Shown piece after piece: positions 51,748 through 60,727 of a DNA stretch of 64,000 nt. The position numbers and the translations under genes are program-made. Below the pieces are notes generated by a model. That model was not told the DNA's origin, did no database searches, and worked only from the letters and a program-made list of their open reading frames with translations. How positions within the stretch are numbered: the stretch's first letter is position 1; each line of letters begins with the position of its first letter. The DNA comes from JAGDZR01 sp049115695 (GTDB lineage: Bacteria; Bacteroidota; Bacteroidia; Cytophagales; Cyclobacteriaceae): the NCBI GenBank assembly GCA_049115695.1, contig JAGDZR010000006.1, positions 496,001 to 560,000 of the forward strand, written 5' to 3'.

Positions 51748-53016
51748 CTATTTTTTAAGAATGTTCACACCAATGTTACAGGCGAGACATCTTTTTTTAA
51801 CACAGTATTCATTGTGCAGTTGAATCAATGCCTGACTATCCATTGCGCTCTCATTATTTACACCCAATTCCTGAAACAATCTTGTGATCTTATTTTGTTC
51901 TTTTGGCAATCCTTCCAGTATGGAAAGCGCTTGTTCTTTGAACTTATCACTATCATGTTCCAAAGCAATCGAACTCAGCAGAGGCGCTATGGCATTCACC
52001 ATGATCCCTTGCAAAAAGGCCTTACCAGCATTGTTAATGCCCGACTTCAACGGTTTATTAAAATCATAATGATCATACCAATAATCATCTTTTGATAAGC
52101 GCATTGCATCTGACAATATTTGATGGTCATTCAAATTTACTAGCATTGAATAAATGGAATCGTATGCAATAATCAGTTTTACTAGCTGAGCTATTCTTAT
52201 GGTTGGAAACGATGGAGGCCGAAGTTTGCTGAACTTCCAATGTGTTCTATGCATTTCATTTAGCTGATATTTATGTTTCAAAAACACCCACTCGTTTTTC
52301 AGCTCCATCCCGTATTGACCATCAATATCGTCTAAAAATCCTGCCACTCCGTAAAACAGCGCTTGTACCTGACCAGGATGATCAGCATGTTTTCGAACTA
52401 TTTTAAGGGGAACCAACTGGGCTAACCGCATAAAAGAATCTTGATTGATCTTGATTCCAAATGACCTGGCCAAAAATTGATAGCTCGCCTCTTCCCAGTC
52501 ATCATGCTGATTCCTCAGCAGTTCCCGGAAAAATGAACTTTTGAATTGCAATCGTTCAACTGCCAACTTATCGATGGTAGCTTGAAATGTAATATTTGAA
52601 ATCTGTGAAATATGACTGGCACATGGGATCACATCTGGATTAGAAACAAGCTTCCTATATTCATTTAGAAAGTCCTTATCAGTAATCGCTCCTAACTCCA
52701 ATGTAGGAATCCTCGTACCATCTTTCCGTGAAATGGGTCTATCATCACGCCAAACAACATGCAAGATTACCGAATCATAAGCAGCATCATTCCCATGTTT
52801 ATGCACATCCCAGTCACTGGATTTGATATGGATCTCTACATTTCCAGACCATTCCAGGTCATTGATTCTTACTCGTGCATTCTTAAAGTCTGGACCGGAA
52901 TCAAGGTTTTTGAAGCCAACCTTATAGATTGCCAAGGTCTGCCCATCAGTTGTTTTTAGCTGTTTTTTTTCAAACTTTTGATATTGCCACACATAGTGTA
53001 GAAATAGTTCATCCAT
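51748..53016 (-). CDS. DUF2851 family protein
   Basis: Soluble protein of 422 residues matching a conserved Bacteroidota family of unknown function. The typical N-terminus is LHYVWQYQKFEKKQLKTTDG, followed by SGPDFKNARVRINDLEWSGN and VEIHIKSSDWDVHKH near 60-90, a nuclease-like strand pattern with acidic residues. The C-terminus is a short Cys-rich segment (CVKKRCLACNIG) that may bind metal. No experimental role is known to me. It follows pyrF, with a 9-bp hairpin between, and leads into the polytopic membrane protein. Confidence 0.82.
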   Translation of the reverse strand: MDELFLHYVWQYQKFEKKQLKTTDGQTLAIYKVGFKNLDSGPDFKNARVRINDLEWSGNVEIHIKSSDWDVHKHGNDAAYDSVILHVVWRDDRPISRKDGTRIPTLELGAITDKDFLNEYRKLVSNPDVIPCASHISQISNITFQATIDKLAVERLQFKSSFFRELLRNQHDDWEEASYQFLARSFGIKINQDSFMRLAQLVPLKIVRKHADHPGQVQALFYGVAGFLDDIDGQYGMELKNEWVFLKHKYQLNEMHRTHWKFSKLRPPSFPTIRIAQLVKLIIAYDSIYSMLVNLNDHQILSDAMRLSKDDYWYDHYDFNKPLKSGINNAGKAFLQGIMVNAIAPLLSSIALEHDSDKFKEQALSILEGLPKEQNKITRLFQELGVNNESAMDSQALIQLHNEYCVKKRCLACNIGVNILKK

Positions 53017-53018
53017 GA

Positions 53019-53040
53019 GATTGCACCTTTAGGTACAATC
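53019..53040 (-). other. Intercistronic hairpin 2 nt before the DUF2851 start codon
   Basis: Minus-strand RNA GAUUGUACC-UAAA-GGUGCAAUC forms a 9-bp stem (one U-G) with a four-base loop. No U-run follows, so it is not an intrinsic terminator. It would hide the translation start region of the DUF2851 gene. Confidence 0.5.
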
Positions 53041-53056
53041 TAGTTATTCCGCCAAT

Positions 53057-53884
53057 TTAAACCCACAGATTTTGATTGTAAATAATGGCAGCCATTTGCA
53101 TTTGGAGTTCTGCAGCAGCTTTTCCTGCGGCCACATCAAAATCTTCACCCTGATTGGCGTAAATAATCCCTCTGGACGAGTTGATCAATAAACCTCCCTG
53201 ATGATTCATGCCAAATTTACAGACCGCTTTCAAATCGCCACCTTGTGCGCCCACACCTGGCACTAGTAGAAAATGATCAGGTGCATGCTTTCTTACGCTC
53301 AAAAGTGTTTCAGCTCGTGTAGCACCCACCACATACATAAGGTTGTGCTTCGTGCCCCACTCAGTGCTTTTTCGAATGACACGTTCGTATAGCTTCTCCC
53401 CATCATCATCGACCATGATGTCCTGGAAATCCAACCCACCCTTATTGGATGTGGCAGCCAATAGAATAACCCACTTGTGCTTGTAGTCGAGAAAAGGAGT
53501 AACAGAATCACTCCCCATGTAAGGCGCAACTGTGATCGAATCGAAATTCATGGATTCGAAAAATGCTTCAGCATACTTTCGAGAAGTATTACCAATATCC
53601 CCGCGCTTAGCATCAGCTATTTTGAACACATCCTTTGGTAAATATTCAGCAGTCTTTGCCAATGAATCCCACCCTTTGCTTCCTAGACACTCATAAAAAG
53701 CAATGTTTGGTTTGTAAGCTACAGCATATGGCAAAGTAGCATCAATGATTGCCTTATTGAACTCAAAAATGGGATCATCATAATCGAGCAAGTGTTTCGG
53801 AATTTTGTTCAGATCAGGATCCAACCCCACACAAAGAAAAGATTCCTTTTCTTTAATCTTATCAAATAGCTGCTGACGCGTCAT
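53057..53884 (-). CDS. pyrF: Orotidine 5'-phosphate decarboxylase
   Basis: Last step of UMP synthesis. At 275 residues it is of the longer group-2 type. The N-terminal LCVGLDPD near 17-24 and the catalytic segment DAKRGDIGNTSRKYAEA near 90-106 contain the Asp-Lys-Asp network; TVAPYMGSDSVTPF near 118-131 and LVPGVGAQGGDL near 217-228 are the phosphate-binding loops. It is upstream of DUF2851 on the same strand. pyrD lies about 4 kb away in a separate unit, so pyrimidine genes are scattered here. Confidence 0.96.
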   Translation of the reverse strand: MTRQQLFDKIKEKESFLCVGLDPDLNKIPKHLLDYDDPIFEFNKAIIDATLPYAVAYKPNIAFYECLGSKGWDSLAKTAEYLPKDVFKIADAKRGDIGNTSRKYAEAFFESMNFDSITVAPYMGSDSVTPFLDYKHKWVILLAATSNKGGLDFQDIMVDDDGEKLYERVIRKSTEWGTKHNLMYVVGATRAETLLSVRKHAPDHFLLVPGVGAQGGDLKAVCKFGMNHQGGLLINSSRGIIYANQGEDFDVAAGKAAAELQMQMAAIIYNQNLWV

Positions 53885-53935
53885 AAAGGAATGTTTGACG
53901 CGAAGTTAGTATTTGTTCATAAGCTGTCGTGAATT

Positions 53936-54568
53936 TTAATCTCTAAAATCAATGACCTCTACACCGGGATATTTTGATGGATCAAATTTAAAATCACTAT
54001 CCGTCAGATCATTATTCTCAGAAAATTCGGTGATCGCATAATGATACTTATTCCCTGAAGACTCAAAGACGAGAAAAGAATGCAAGTCATAGTTCTGTTT
54101 GATGAACATTCGAATCTTGTAATAGCTTTTGGATCTATCTAATGGATCAAGATCTACCACTTGGTTACCATTATCATTGTTTGCCATCAATATATACTTA
54201 AACCCGCTTTTGTATAGGTCCCAAATATTGCTCAATGATATTTCCTGTTCTTCCGGATCGTTCGCAGAAACGGTTACTTCCTTACCATCTGGATTATAGG
54301 CCCATATATCAGTTCCATCATTAAATATTTGTTGTCCAGCTATCTCGAGCTTATACATTTGATCTTTGACTTGAATAGTCCCGTCAATGATTTCTTCCAA
54401 ACCAGCCGATTCGTTGGTCAGTTTTTGTTTAAATACTGCTGTAAAGGCAGAAACCTTTTGATACTTATCGCTCATCGCATCCAACACCACCTTAGCTTCC
54501 GGATCATATTGCGCAAATCCTATTTGCACAACGAAAATCAACGCGACCAAAACTCCTAGTTTTTTCAT
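53936..54568 (-). CDS. LolA-like outer-membrane lipoprotein carrier protein
   Basis: Periplasmic protein of 210 residues with a signal peptide ending AQ near 19. The sequence follows the LolA/LolB beta-barrel half fold: ILDAMSDKYQKVSAFTAVFKQKL-like start (VVLDAMSDKYQKV near 28-40), IIDGTIQVKDQMYKLEIAG, then IFNDGTDIWAYNPDGKEVTVS near 82-102. LolA ferries lipoproteins across the periplasm, which suits a phylum rich in SusD-type lipoproteins. It begins 22 nt after the ftsK stop and is probably co-transcribed with it, an arrangement also known from other bacteria (ftsK-lolA). Confidence 0.9.
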   Translation of the reverse strand: MKKLGVLVALIFVVQIGFAQYDPEAKVVLDAMSDKYQKVSAFTAVFKQKLTNESAGLEEIIDGTIQVKDQMYKLEIAGQQIFNDGTDIWAYNPDGKEVTVSANDPEEQEISLSNIWDLYKSGFKYILMANNDNGNQVVDLDPLDRSKSYYKIRMFIKQNYDLHSFLVFESSGNKYHYAITEFSENNDLTDSDFKFDPSKYPGVEVIDFRD

Positions 54569-54590
54569 AATAATTCTTAAGATATTCTAA

Positions 54591-57188
54591 TTATTGAATC
54601 TCATTCAATAACTGTTCCAAACTGTATTCATCCTTAATTAAAACTTCTCTTGCCTTACTTCCTTCGAATGGCCCAACAATACCGGCAGCTTCCAATTGAT
54701 CGATAATTCTACCCGCTCTATTATAACCCAACTTCATTTTCCTTTGAATCAAAGATGTACTTCCCTGTTGGTGAACAACAATCATGCGAGCAGCATCTTC
54801 AAAAAGGGCATCCCGATCAGCAAGATCTACCTCACCAACAGTGCTCTCCTCCGCCGAGAACTCTGGGAGCTGGTACGCTTCATCATAGCCTCTTTGTTCA
54901 CCGATGAAATCACAAATATTTTCAACCTCTGGCGTATCGACAAAAGCGCATTGTAGTCGAATCATTTCGCTTCCCATGGACAAAAGCATGTCACCCTGAC
55001 CAATCAATTGCTCGGCTCCTCCCGCATCAAGAATGGTTCTTGAATCTACTTTAGATGTCACACGGAAAGAGAGTCTCGCAGGAAAGTTGGCTTTAATGAT
55101 TCCCGTAATCACATTTACCGATGGACGTTGAGTCGCCACAATCAAATGAATTCCAATGGCTCTCGCCAATTGAGCCAGCCTCGCAATTGGTGTCTCAACC
55201 TCCTTGCCAGCAGTCATCATCAAATCGGCCAACTCATCAATAACCAATACGATATAAGGCAAGTATCTGTGTCCTTTTTTTGGATTCAGTCTACGATTAA
55301 CAAATTTCTTATTGTATTCTTTGAGATTCCTGCATTGGGCATCTTTCAATAAGTCATATCGCGTGTCCATCTCAATGCATAGCGAATTCAGCGTATTCAC
55401 TACTTTGCTTGTATCGGTAATGATAGACTCTTCGCTATCTGGCAGTCTGGCTAGAAAATGGCGCTCGATTTTATTGAAAAGTGTGAGTTCCACTTTCTTA
55501 GGATCCACCAGTACAAATTTGATTTGCGATGGGTGCTTTTTGTAAAGCAATGAAGCTAAAATCACATTCAAACCAACAGACTTTCCTTGTCCAGTTGCTC
55601 CCGCCATCAACAGGTGAGGCATCTTGGCTAAATCGGTCACAAATACTTCGTTAGAGATCGTCTTTCCTAACACCACAGGTAAGTCTTTATCAGACTTCAT
55701 GAACTTCTCGGTAGTGATGACCGATTTGGCATCTACCATCTCACGGTTCTTATTCGGAACCTCAATACCAATCGTCCCTTTACCGGGTATTGGCGCAATG
55801 ATTCGTATGCCTAGTGCGGCCAGACTCAATGCTATGTCATCTTCAAGGTTCTTGATTTTAGATATCTTGACTCCCGCTTCAGGTACAATCTCATATAGCG
55901 TAACCGTTGGCCCGATTGTCGCTTTGATACTGCTAATTCCTATCTTGAAATTGATAAGTGTCTCTACGATTTTGTCTTTGTTGGCTGACAATTCTTCCTT
56001 GCTCACCTTAACATCTCTGGGAGGATAATCAATCAGAAGATCTGGTCCTGGATATTGATATCTTGGCAAGTCGAGCGTTGGGTCATAATTTTCAACCTGA
56101 TCAGTATGCACCTCTGTTTCCTGTGCCTTCTCCACCTTCATTTCAAGGTCTTCAGCAAGTACTCGCTTCCTTGGTTCGGGCTTATCAAAACTAAGGTCCA
56201 GCGTATCCAATGAATCTAGCTTATCCAACTTGGTGAAATCAGGTTCCTTTGGTGCTGGTGCGTCTGATGTTTCAACTTCTAAATCCAGTGTTGAATCAGT
56301 TGCCTTATTTTTAGCCTGATCACCTAAGATCCACTCATCGTCATCTTCTTCTTCCTCATCCAACTCTTCAGAGCTCTCTTCTACACCTGTTTCAATTTCT
56401 TCAAATAAGTCCTCTTCCTCAACTTCTTGCTTTACCTTTTCGATCACAGAGTTGAGGTCACTATTGACCAACAAAGGGGAGGATTCCTCTTCCTCATGCT
56501 CTTCTTCATCCTCATCCATCTCATCTTTCAAACCAAATCGCCCCAACAGCGCATCCAACTTCAGGTCGAACATCCCAATTCCTGGCATACTGGTGACATT
56601 GAAGAAGTACATGTTGAAAATCAGAAACAAGAAAATAATGAACAGGGTGGTCCCCCAGCCCATCAGACTGTCAAGCACTATCGCCAACTCAAAACCAATT
56701 CCTCCACTTAAAAAGCCCCATTCACTTACTTCATCGGTATTGATAACAATATACCCCATGAAAAGGCTTGTCCAAATCAGATAAAAAACAACAAATGAAA
56801 AAGATTTACGAACCGATAGCAACCATCTCCCGCTGAGTATACCTTGCCCTAAATTGTATAGAAATGGGGGAATTAGTAATGCTGTGATGCCAAACCAGTT
56901 GAATATAAAATAATGAGCTGTGATAGCTCCAAACAGACCAAACCAGTTATTTACTTCCTGACCCGACGATTTGACATCAGTCCTGGTAAATGCCTCAACA
57001 ACACTCTGATCCGATTTACCTTCAAATAGATAGGAAAGAAATGAAATCAACAGGAAAACCGCCACCAAAATGAAAGCCAATCCAACGGCATACTTGAATT
57101 TCTCATCAGTGAAAAAGGTAGATCGTATTTTAAAGTTTCCCTTTTCGTTCTTTTTTGGAACTGATTTCTTATAGGTGTTTTTGGCCAT
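54591..57188 (-). CDS. ftsK: DNA translocase FtsK/SpoIIIE
   Basis: Septum-located motor that pumps chromosome ends and activates XerCD recombination at dif. It has 865 residues. The N-terminal membrane domain has about four helices between 35 and 200. A short, very acidic linker (about 220-370) follows, much shorter than in E. coli. The motor domain has Walker A GATGQGKSVGLN near 530 and Walker B VLVIDELADLMM near 655. The C-terminal gamma winged helix (about 800-865, GSTSLIQRKMKLGYNRAGRI) reads KOPS sequences. A consensus promoter lies upstream. lolA follows; the partner recombinase gene xerD is two genes away. Confidence 0.96.
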   Translation of the reverse strand: MAKNTYKKSVPKKNEKGNFKIRSTFFTDEKFKYAVGLAFILVAVFLLISFLSYLFEGKSDQSVVEAFTRTDVKSSGQEVNNWFGLFGAITAHYFIFNWFGITALLIPPFLYNLGQGILSGRWLLSVRKSFSFVVFYLIWTSLFMGYIVINTDEVSEWGFLSGGIGFELAIVLDSLMGWGTTLFIIFLFLIFNMYFFNVTSMPGIGMFDLKLDALLGRFGLKDEMDEDEEEHEEEESSPLLVNSDLNSVIEKVKQEVEEEDLFEEIETGVEESSEELDEEEEDDDEWILGDQAKNKATDSTLDLEVETSDAPAPKEPDFTKLDKLDSLDTLDLSFDKPEPRKRVLAEDLEMKVEKAQETEVHTDQVENYDPTLDLPRYQYPGPDLLIDYPPRDVKVSKEELSANKDKIVETLINFKIGISSIKATIGPTVTLYEIVPEAGVKISKIKNLEDDIALSLAALGIRIIAPIPGKGTIGIEVPNKNREMVDAKSVITTEKFMKSDKDLPVVLGKTISNEVFVTDLAKMPHLLMAGATGQGKSVGLNVILASLLYKKHPSQIKFVLVDPKKVELTLFNKIERHFLARLPDSEESIITDTSKVVNTLNSLCIEMDTRYDLLKDAQCRNLKEYNKKFVNRRLNPKKGHRYLPYIVLVIDELADLMMTAGKEVETPIARLAQLARAIGIHLIVATQRPSVNVITGIIKANFPARLSFRVTSKVDSRTILDAGGAEQLIGQGDMLLSMGSEMIRLQCAFVDTPEVENICDFIGEQRGYDEAYQLPEFSAEESTVGEVDLADRDALFEDAARMIVVHQQGSTSLIQRKMKLGYNRAGRIIDQLEAAGIVGPFEGSKAREVLIKDEYSLEQLLNEIQ

Positions 57189-57201
57189 GCGTATTGATCT
57201 G

Positions 57202-57231
57202 CAAAAATACTGAGATTATGTAGTTCGTCAA
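57202..57231 (-). promoter_or_regulatory. Promoter of ftsK-lolA
   Basis: On the minus strand, TTG (57229-57231), 19-nt gap, TATTTTTG (57202-57209): an exact Bacteroidota-type promoter ending 13 nt before the ftsK ATG. Confidence 0.7.
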
Positions 57232-57232
57232 G

Positions 57233-58255
57233 TTATTTCAATAATGCCTTATTGATCCGCTTGATAAGTCCTGGTCCTTCGAAGATAAAACCAGAGTAGA
57301 TTTGTAACAGGTTTGCCCCTGCATTTATTTTTTCAAGGGCTGATTTTTCATCAACAATTCCGCCTACCCCGATAATGGGTATTTCCGAATTTTTATTTCT
57401 TAAGTAAGCAATTACTTCTGTAGATCGTTTTGTTAAAGGTGCTCCACTCAACCCACCAGCTCCTATTTCCTCAATTCTCATTGGATCGGTGCTTAATCCA
57501 TCTCTGGATATAGTTGTATTCGTTGCAATTAGGCCATCGAGCTTAGTACTATCCGCAATTTCCAATATATCGTCCAATTGTTCATTCGTAAGGTCTGGGG
57601 CAATTTTGAGCAAAATTGGCTTTGGGGTTTCCTGATTATCGTTTCTTTTTTTCAAAGTAGAGATCAATTCCATCAGTGGCTCCTTGTCCTGCAAGGCTCG
57701 CAGATCAGGTGTATTGGGAGAGCTTACATTGACAACAAAATAATCTACATATGGAAACAATGCCTCATAGCATTTTAAATAATCGCTTGTCGCTTCCTCA
57801 TTAGGGGTGATTTTGTTCTTCCCAATATTTCCACCAACGATTAGGTTTCCAGGTCTTTTCTTAAGTCTTTCGACAGCATTGTCCACACCGTCATTATTAA
57901 ACCCCATCCGGTTAATGACTGCTCCATCTTCAACCAATCTAAAAAGCCTGGGTTTCGGATTGCCTGGTTGCGCCTTTGGAGTAAGTGTGCCAATCTCTAT
58001 AAAACCAAATCCAAAGGATTGAAAATCATGGATAAATTCTGCATTCTTATCAAAACCTGCAGCAAGTCCTACTGGATTTGGAAAAGTTAATCCGAATAAT
58101 TGTCGCTCCAAAGCTTTGTCTTTTACAACAAACACAGCTTGCAAAATTGATTTCATCCCCGGCACTTTTAGCATCACGCTCAGCATGCTGGTTGTAAAAT
58201 GATGGGCCTTCTCGGCCGACATGAAAAAGAGAAACTGTTTAATAATGCTGTACAT
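57233..58255 (-). CDS. pyrD: Dihydroorotate dehydrogenase (quinone), class 2
   Basis: FMN enzyme oxidising dihydroorotate with membrane quinone. At 340 residues it has the N-terminal amphipathic extension (IKQFLFFMSAEKAHHFTTSM) that distinguishes class 2. Other marks are NPVGLAAGFDKNAEF near 60-74, EIGTLTPKAQPGNPKPRLFR near 86-105, NRMGFNNDG, VVNVSSPNTPDLR near 173-185 (Ser as catalytic base), and GLIATNTTISR. It starts 4 nt after the xerD stop, so xerD and pyrD are co-transcribed. Confidence 0.96.
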   Translation of the reverse strand: MYSIIKQFLFFMSAEKAHHFTTSMLSVMLKVPGMKSILQAVFVVKDKALERQLFGLTFPNPVGLAAGFDKNAEFIHDFQSFGFGFIEIGTLTPKAQPGNPKPRLFRLVEDGAVINRMGFNNDGVDNAVERLKKRPGNLIVGGNIGKNKITPNEEATSDYLKCYEALFPYVDYFVVNVSSPNTPDLRALQDKEPLMELISTLKKRNDNQETPKPILLKIAPDLTNEQLDDILEIADSTKLDGLIATNTTISRDGLSTDPMRIEEIGAGGLSGAPLTKRSTEVIAYLRNKNSEIPIIGVGGIVDEKSALEKINAGANLLQIYSGFIFEGPGLIKRINKALLK

Positions 58256-58259
58256 ATCC

Positions 58260-59165
58260 TTAACTCCTGGGATGAAATTCCTGGATCACCTGCCTGAGGT
58301 AATCTCTATCTAAATGCGTATAAACTTCTGTTGTGGTAATCGACTCGTGCCCAAGCATCTCCTGAACAACTCTCAAGTCAGCGCCTCCTTCGATGAGGTG
58401 AGTAGCGAATGAATGCCTGAACGTATGAGGGCTAATGTTCTTGTTCAATTCTGCTTTGATTGCCAAGTCCTTGATCATATTGAAAACTGAAATGCGCGAC
58501 AATCTGGTTCCGAGTCTATTCAAAAACAAGAAATCCTCGTGCCCTTGTTTTATCTTTTGTTTGACATCATTGCGCACCTCGTCTTTATAGATTTTAATAA
58601 ACTTCAGAGCAGAACGCCCAATTGGCACCAATCTTTCCTTACTTCCCTTACCAATAATCCGTAAGAATCCGATATCCTCATGAATATTACTGATTCTAAG
58701 CTCAACCAATTCTGAAACACGCAAACCAGAACTATACATTACTTCAATCATCGCCCTGTTCCTGTGCCCTTCCGGCTTACTCATATCTATCACCGACATC
58801 AGTTGGTCGATTTCATTGACACTCAGTACGTCTGGTAGTTTTCTTCCTAGTTTTGGTGTTTCAAGCAGCTCTGAAGGATCCATACTAATCACTTCTTCGT
58901 ATAGCAAAAACTTAAAGAATGATTTTAGCCCTGAGATCATTCTGGCCTGTGAGTAAGGAGACATACCTAGTTCGGCAATAAACTCAACAAAATCAATTAG
59001 ATCTGACTGCTCAACCCTTAGCGGACTTTTGTCTATTTCACGCAAATCCAAAAACTGTCGAAGTTTCACCACATCATGCACATAGGCCTCAACAGAATTA
59101 GAAGCTAACGATCGCTCGATCTTTAAGTAATGTCCATATTGCTTAATGTAAATGTCCCAACTCAC
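58260..59165 (-). CDS. xerD: Site-specific tyrosine recombinase XerD
   Basis: Chromosome-dimer resolvase of about 301 residues. The N-terminal SAM-like domain (about 1-90) begins SWDIYIKQYGHYLKIERSLA. The catalytic residues are Arg in SSGLRVSELVEL near 145, Lys of the beta-hairpin GKGSKERLVPIG, His-x-x-Arg in SPHTFRHSFATHL near 243, His in LGHESITTTEVYTHL and the nucleophile Tyr in the same segment. I prefer GTG at 59165: the alternative TTG at 59174 lies inside the -7 promoter box. It is a housekeeping Xer gene rather than a phage or transposon integrase, given its context and length. Confidence 0.94.
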   Translation of the reverse strand: MSWDIYIKQYGHYLKIERSLASNSVEAYVHDVVKLRQFLDLREIDKSPLRVEQSDLIDFVEFIAELGMSPYSQARMISGLKSFFKFLLYEEVISMDPSELLETPKLGRKLPDVLSVNEIDQLMSVIDMSKPEGHRNRAMIEVMYSSGLRVSELVELRISNIHEDIGFLRIIGKGSKERLVPIGRSALKFIKIYKDEVRNDVKQKIKQGHEDFLFLNRLGTRLSRISVFNMIKDLAIKAELNKNISPHTFRHSFATHLIEGGADLRVVQEMLGHESITTTEVYTHLDRDYLRQVIQEFHPRS

Positions 59166-59171
59166 TGGACG

Positions 59172-59179
59172 CAAAAGTA
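59172..59179 (-). promoter_or_regulatory. -7 promoter box immediately upstream of xerD
   Basis: Minus-strand TACTTTTG matches TAnnTTTG exactly and ends 6 nt before the GTG start at 59165, implying a leaderless or nearly leaderless transcript. No exact TTG -33 box is visible. Confidence 0.45.
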
Positions 59180-59224
59180 GATAAGTAGTGTTGGGAAATC
59201 TCGTAACATCTGGACTTATTAAGT

Positions 59225-59251
59225 TTGTAAATATCTAAACCGTAATCTTTG
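59225..59251 (+). promoter_or_regulatory. Candidate promoter of aroQ
   Basis: TTG (59225-59227), 15-nt gap, TAATCTTTG (59243-59251), one base longer than TAnnTTTG. It ends 4 nt before the aroQ ATG, so the mRNA would be leaderless or nearly so. Confidence 0.45.
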
Positions 59252-59255
59252 CACA

Positions 59256-59675
59256 ATGAAAATTGCAATCATCAATGGACCGAACCTGAATCTCCTTGGA
59301 AAAAGGGAAGTCAGCATTTATGGCAAACAGGATTTTGAATCTTTTTATCAGCAACTACGGGAAGAATTTCCAGATCATGAAATATCATATTTCCAATCCA
59401 ATAGTGAAGGTGCTATTGTTGATCAGATTCACAATGTAGGTTTTGATTTCGATGGAATTGTGCTCAATCCTGCAGCATATACTCATACATCGGTAGCCAT
59501 TCCAGACGCCATTTCCGGTGTTACTGCTGATGTTGTTGAAGTACACATCAGCAACGTGTTCAAAAGAGAAGAATTTAGATCACATAGTTATGTCAGTCCT
59601 GTGAGTTTGGGCATTATTTCGGGTCTGGGGTTGGATGGATATAGATTGGCCATTCAACACCTAATTAATCGATGA
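59256..59675 (+). CDS. aroQ: Type II 3-dehydroquinate dehydratase
   Basis: Third step of the shikimate pathway. At 139 residues it has the normal length of the dodecameric type II enzyme. The N-terminal IINGPNLNLLGKRE (about 4-17) and YGKQDFESF hold the catalytic Arg and Tyr in the flexible lid. SNSEGAIVDQIH, LNPAAYTHTSVAIPDAI near 78-94 and VEVHISNVFKREEFRSHSY near 101-119 (catalytic His) complete the site. It overlaps the next gene by 4 bases (ATGA). It faces away from xerD. Confidence 0.96.
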   Translation: MKIAIINGPNLNLLGKREVSIYGKQDFESFYQQLREEFPDHEISYFQSNSEGAIVDQIHNVGFDFDGIVLNPAAYTHTSVAIPDAISGVTADVVEVHISNVFKREEFRSHSYVSPVSLGIISGLGLDGYRLAIQHLINR

Positions 59676-60727
59676 GTTTAATCTCATTTTATCCAGGTCC
59701 TTCAAGGATCAACTCTCAAGTTCCCCGGTTTATTGAGGAAGCTTACGAGCAGGGTATTCTATCAATGAATCATCGATCAGATGAGTTCATGAACCTTATG
59801 TCCTCTACCAAAAAATCGTTGAGTGACAAACTAAATATTCCTTCGGACTACCAAATTGTATTCGTTAGTTCGGCGACTGAGTGCTGGGAAGTATTCGCAC
59901 AATCCTGTACTCAGGGAACCAGTCAACATCTATACAATGGAGCATTTGGTGAAAAATGGGCAAAAGTAGCCGAATCAATAGGTCGAAATACTATTCGTAC
60001 GCAGTTTGATCTAAATGAAACAATACCATACAATACAATATCGGCTGATGCTGAATGGATTTGTCTTACACATTGCGAAACCTCAAACGGTAGTTACATT
60101 GACGACAATACCCTTCGAAAAGTCCATGAGCAGGCTGCCGAAACGCTGATTGCTGTTGACGCCACTGCTACAATGGGTGGACTCAATATTGATTTTCGTC
60201 TAGCAGACTACTGGTTTGCCTCAGTCCAAAAGTGTTTTGGCTTGCCCGCTGGTTTGGCCGTTTTGATAGTGTCTGATCGAGCTGTAAAAAAAGCAACAGC
60301 AATTGGCGAAATGAATCATTACAACAGCTTGTTAAACATGTTGGCGCATTCTGGAAACAATCAGACACACTACACGCCCAATGCACTCAACATATTCCTT
60401 TTGTTCAAGACTTTGAGTAAATCAAAAGGTATTGAAAAAATTGAGGAGAAATTACGGGAGCGAATGAACCGCTATGAGCTACTAATTGCACAACATTCGA
60501 ACATTAAATGGCTACTTGATAATCCAGCTCTCCGATCCCCAACCGTGCTTGCTATTACGCATCATGCCGTCGATGACCTCAAACTCGCTGCAAAACAGAA
60601 TGGATTGGTATTAGGCAATGGATATGGCCAATGGAAGCACAATTCCTTCCGCATTGCCAACTATCCCAGTATTAAGAAAAAGGAAATTGATCGACTGGAA
60701 ACCTTTCTGATGTCCTTTAAGTCCTAA
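59672..60727 (+). CDS. Class V aminotransferase, phosphoserine-aminotransferase-like
   Basis: PLP enzyme of 351 residues. The opening FYPGPSRINSQVPRFIEEAY and SMNHRSDEF are close to SerC. CETSNGSYI near 130-138 and VDATATMGGLNIDFRLADYWFAS precede the PLP lysine in SVQKCFGLPAGLAVL near 187-200. Fold and order match SerC-like class V enzymes, but several SerC residues differ, so serine synthesis is not certain. It overlaps aroQ by 4 bases and overlaps the convergent TPR gene by 4 bases at the 3' end. Confidence 0.85.
   Translation: MSLISFYPGPSRINSQVPRFIEEAYEQGILSMNHRSDEFMNLMSSTKKSLSDKLNIPSDYQIVFVSSATECWEVFAQSCTQGTSQHLYNGAFGEKWAKVAESIGRNTIRTQFDLNETIPYNTISADAEWICLTHCETSNGSYIDDNTLRKVHEQAAETLIAVDATATMGGLNIDFRLADYWFASVQKCFGLPAGLAVLIVSDRAVKKATAIGEMNHYNSLLNMLAHSGNNQTHYTPNALNIFLLFKTLSKSKGIEKIEEKLRERMNRYELLIAQHSNIKWLLDNPALRSPTVLAITHHAVDDLKLAAKQNGLVLGNGYGQWKHNSFRIANYPSIKKKEIDRLETFLMSFKS

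Noticed and set aside
55624..56028. 134-residue frame on the plus strand inside ftsK
   Set aside because: It is antisense to the conserved motor domain, with no start signals or recognisable domain.
58260..59165. Tyrosine recombinase as a mobile-element integrase
   Set aside because: Length, XerD-type motifs, linkage to pyrD and closeness to ftsK fit the housekeeping enzyme; no attachment-site repeats or phage genes are seen.
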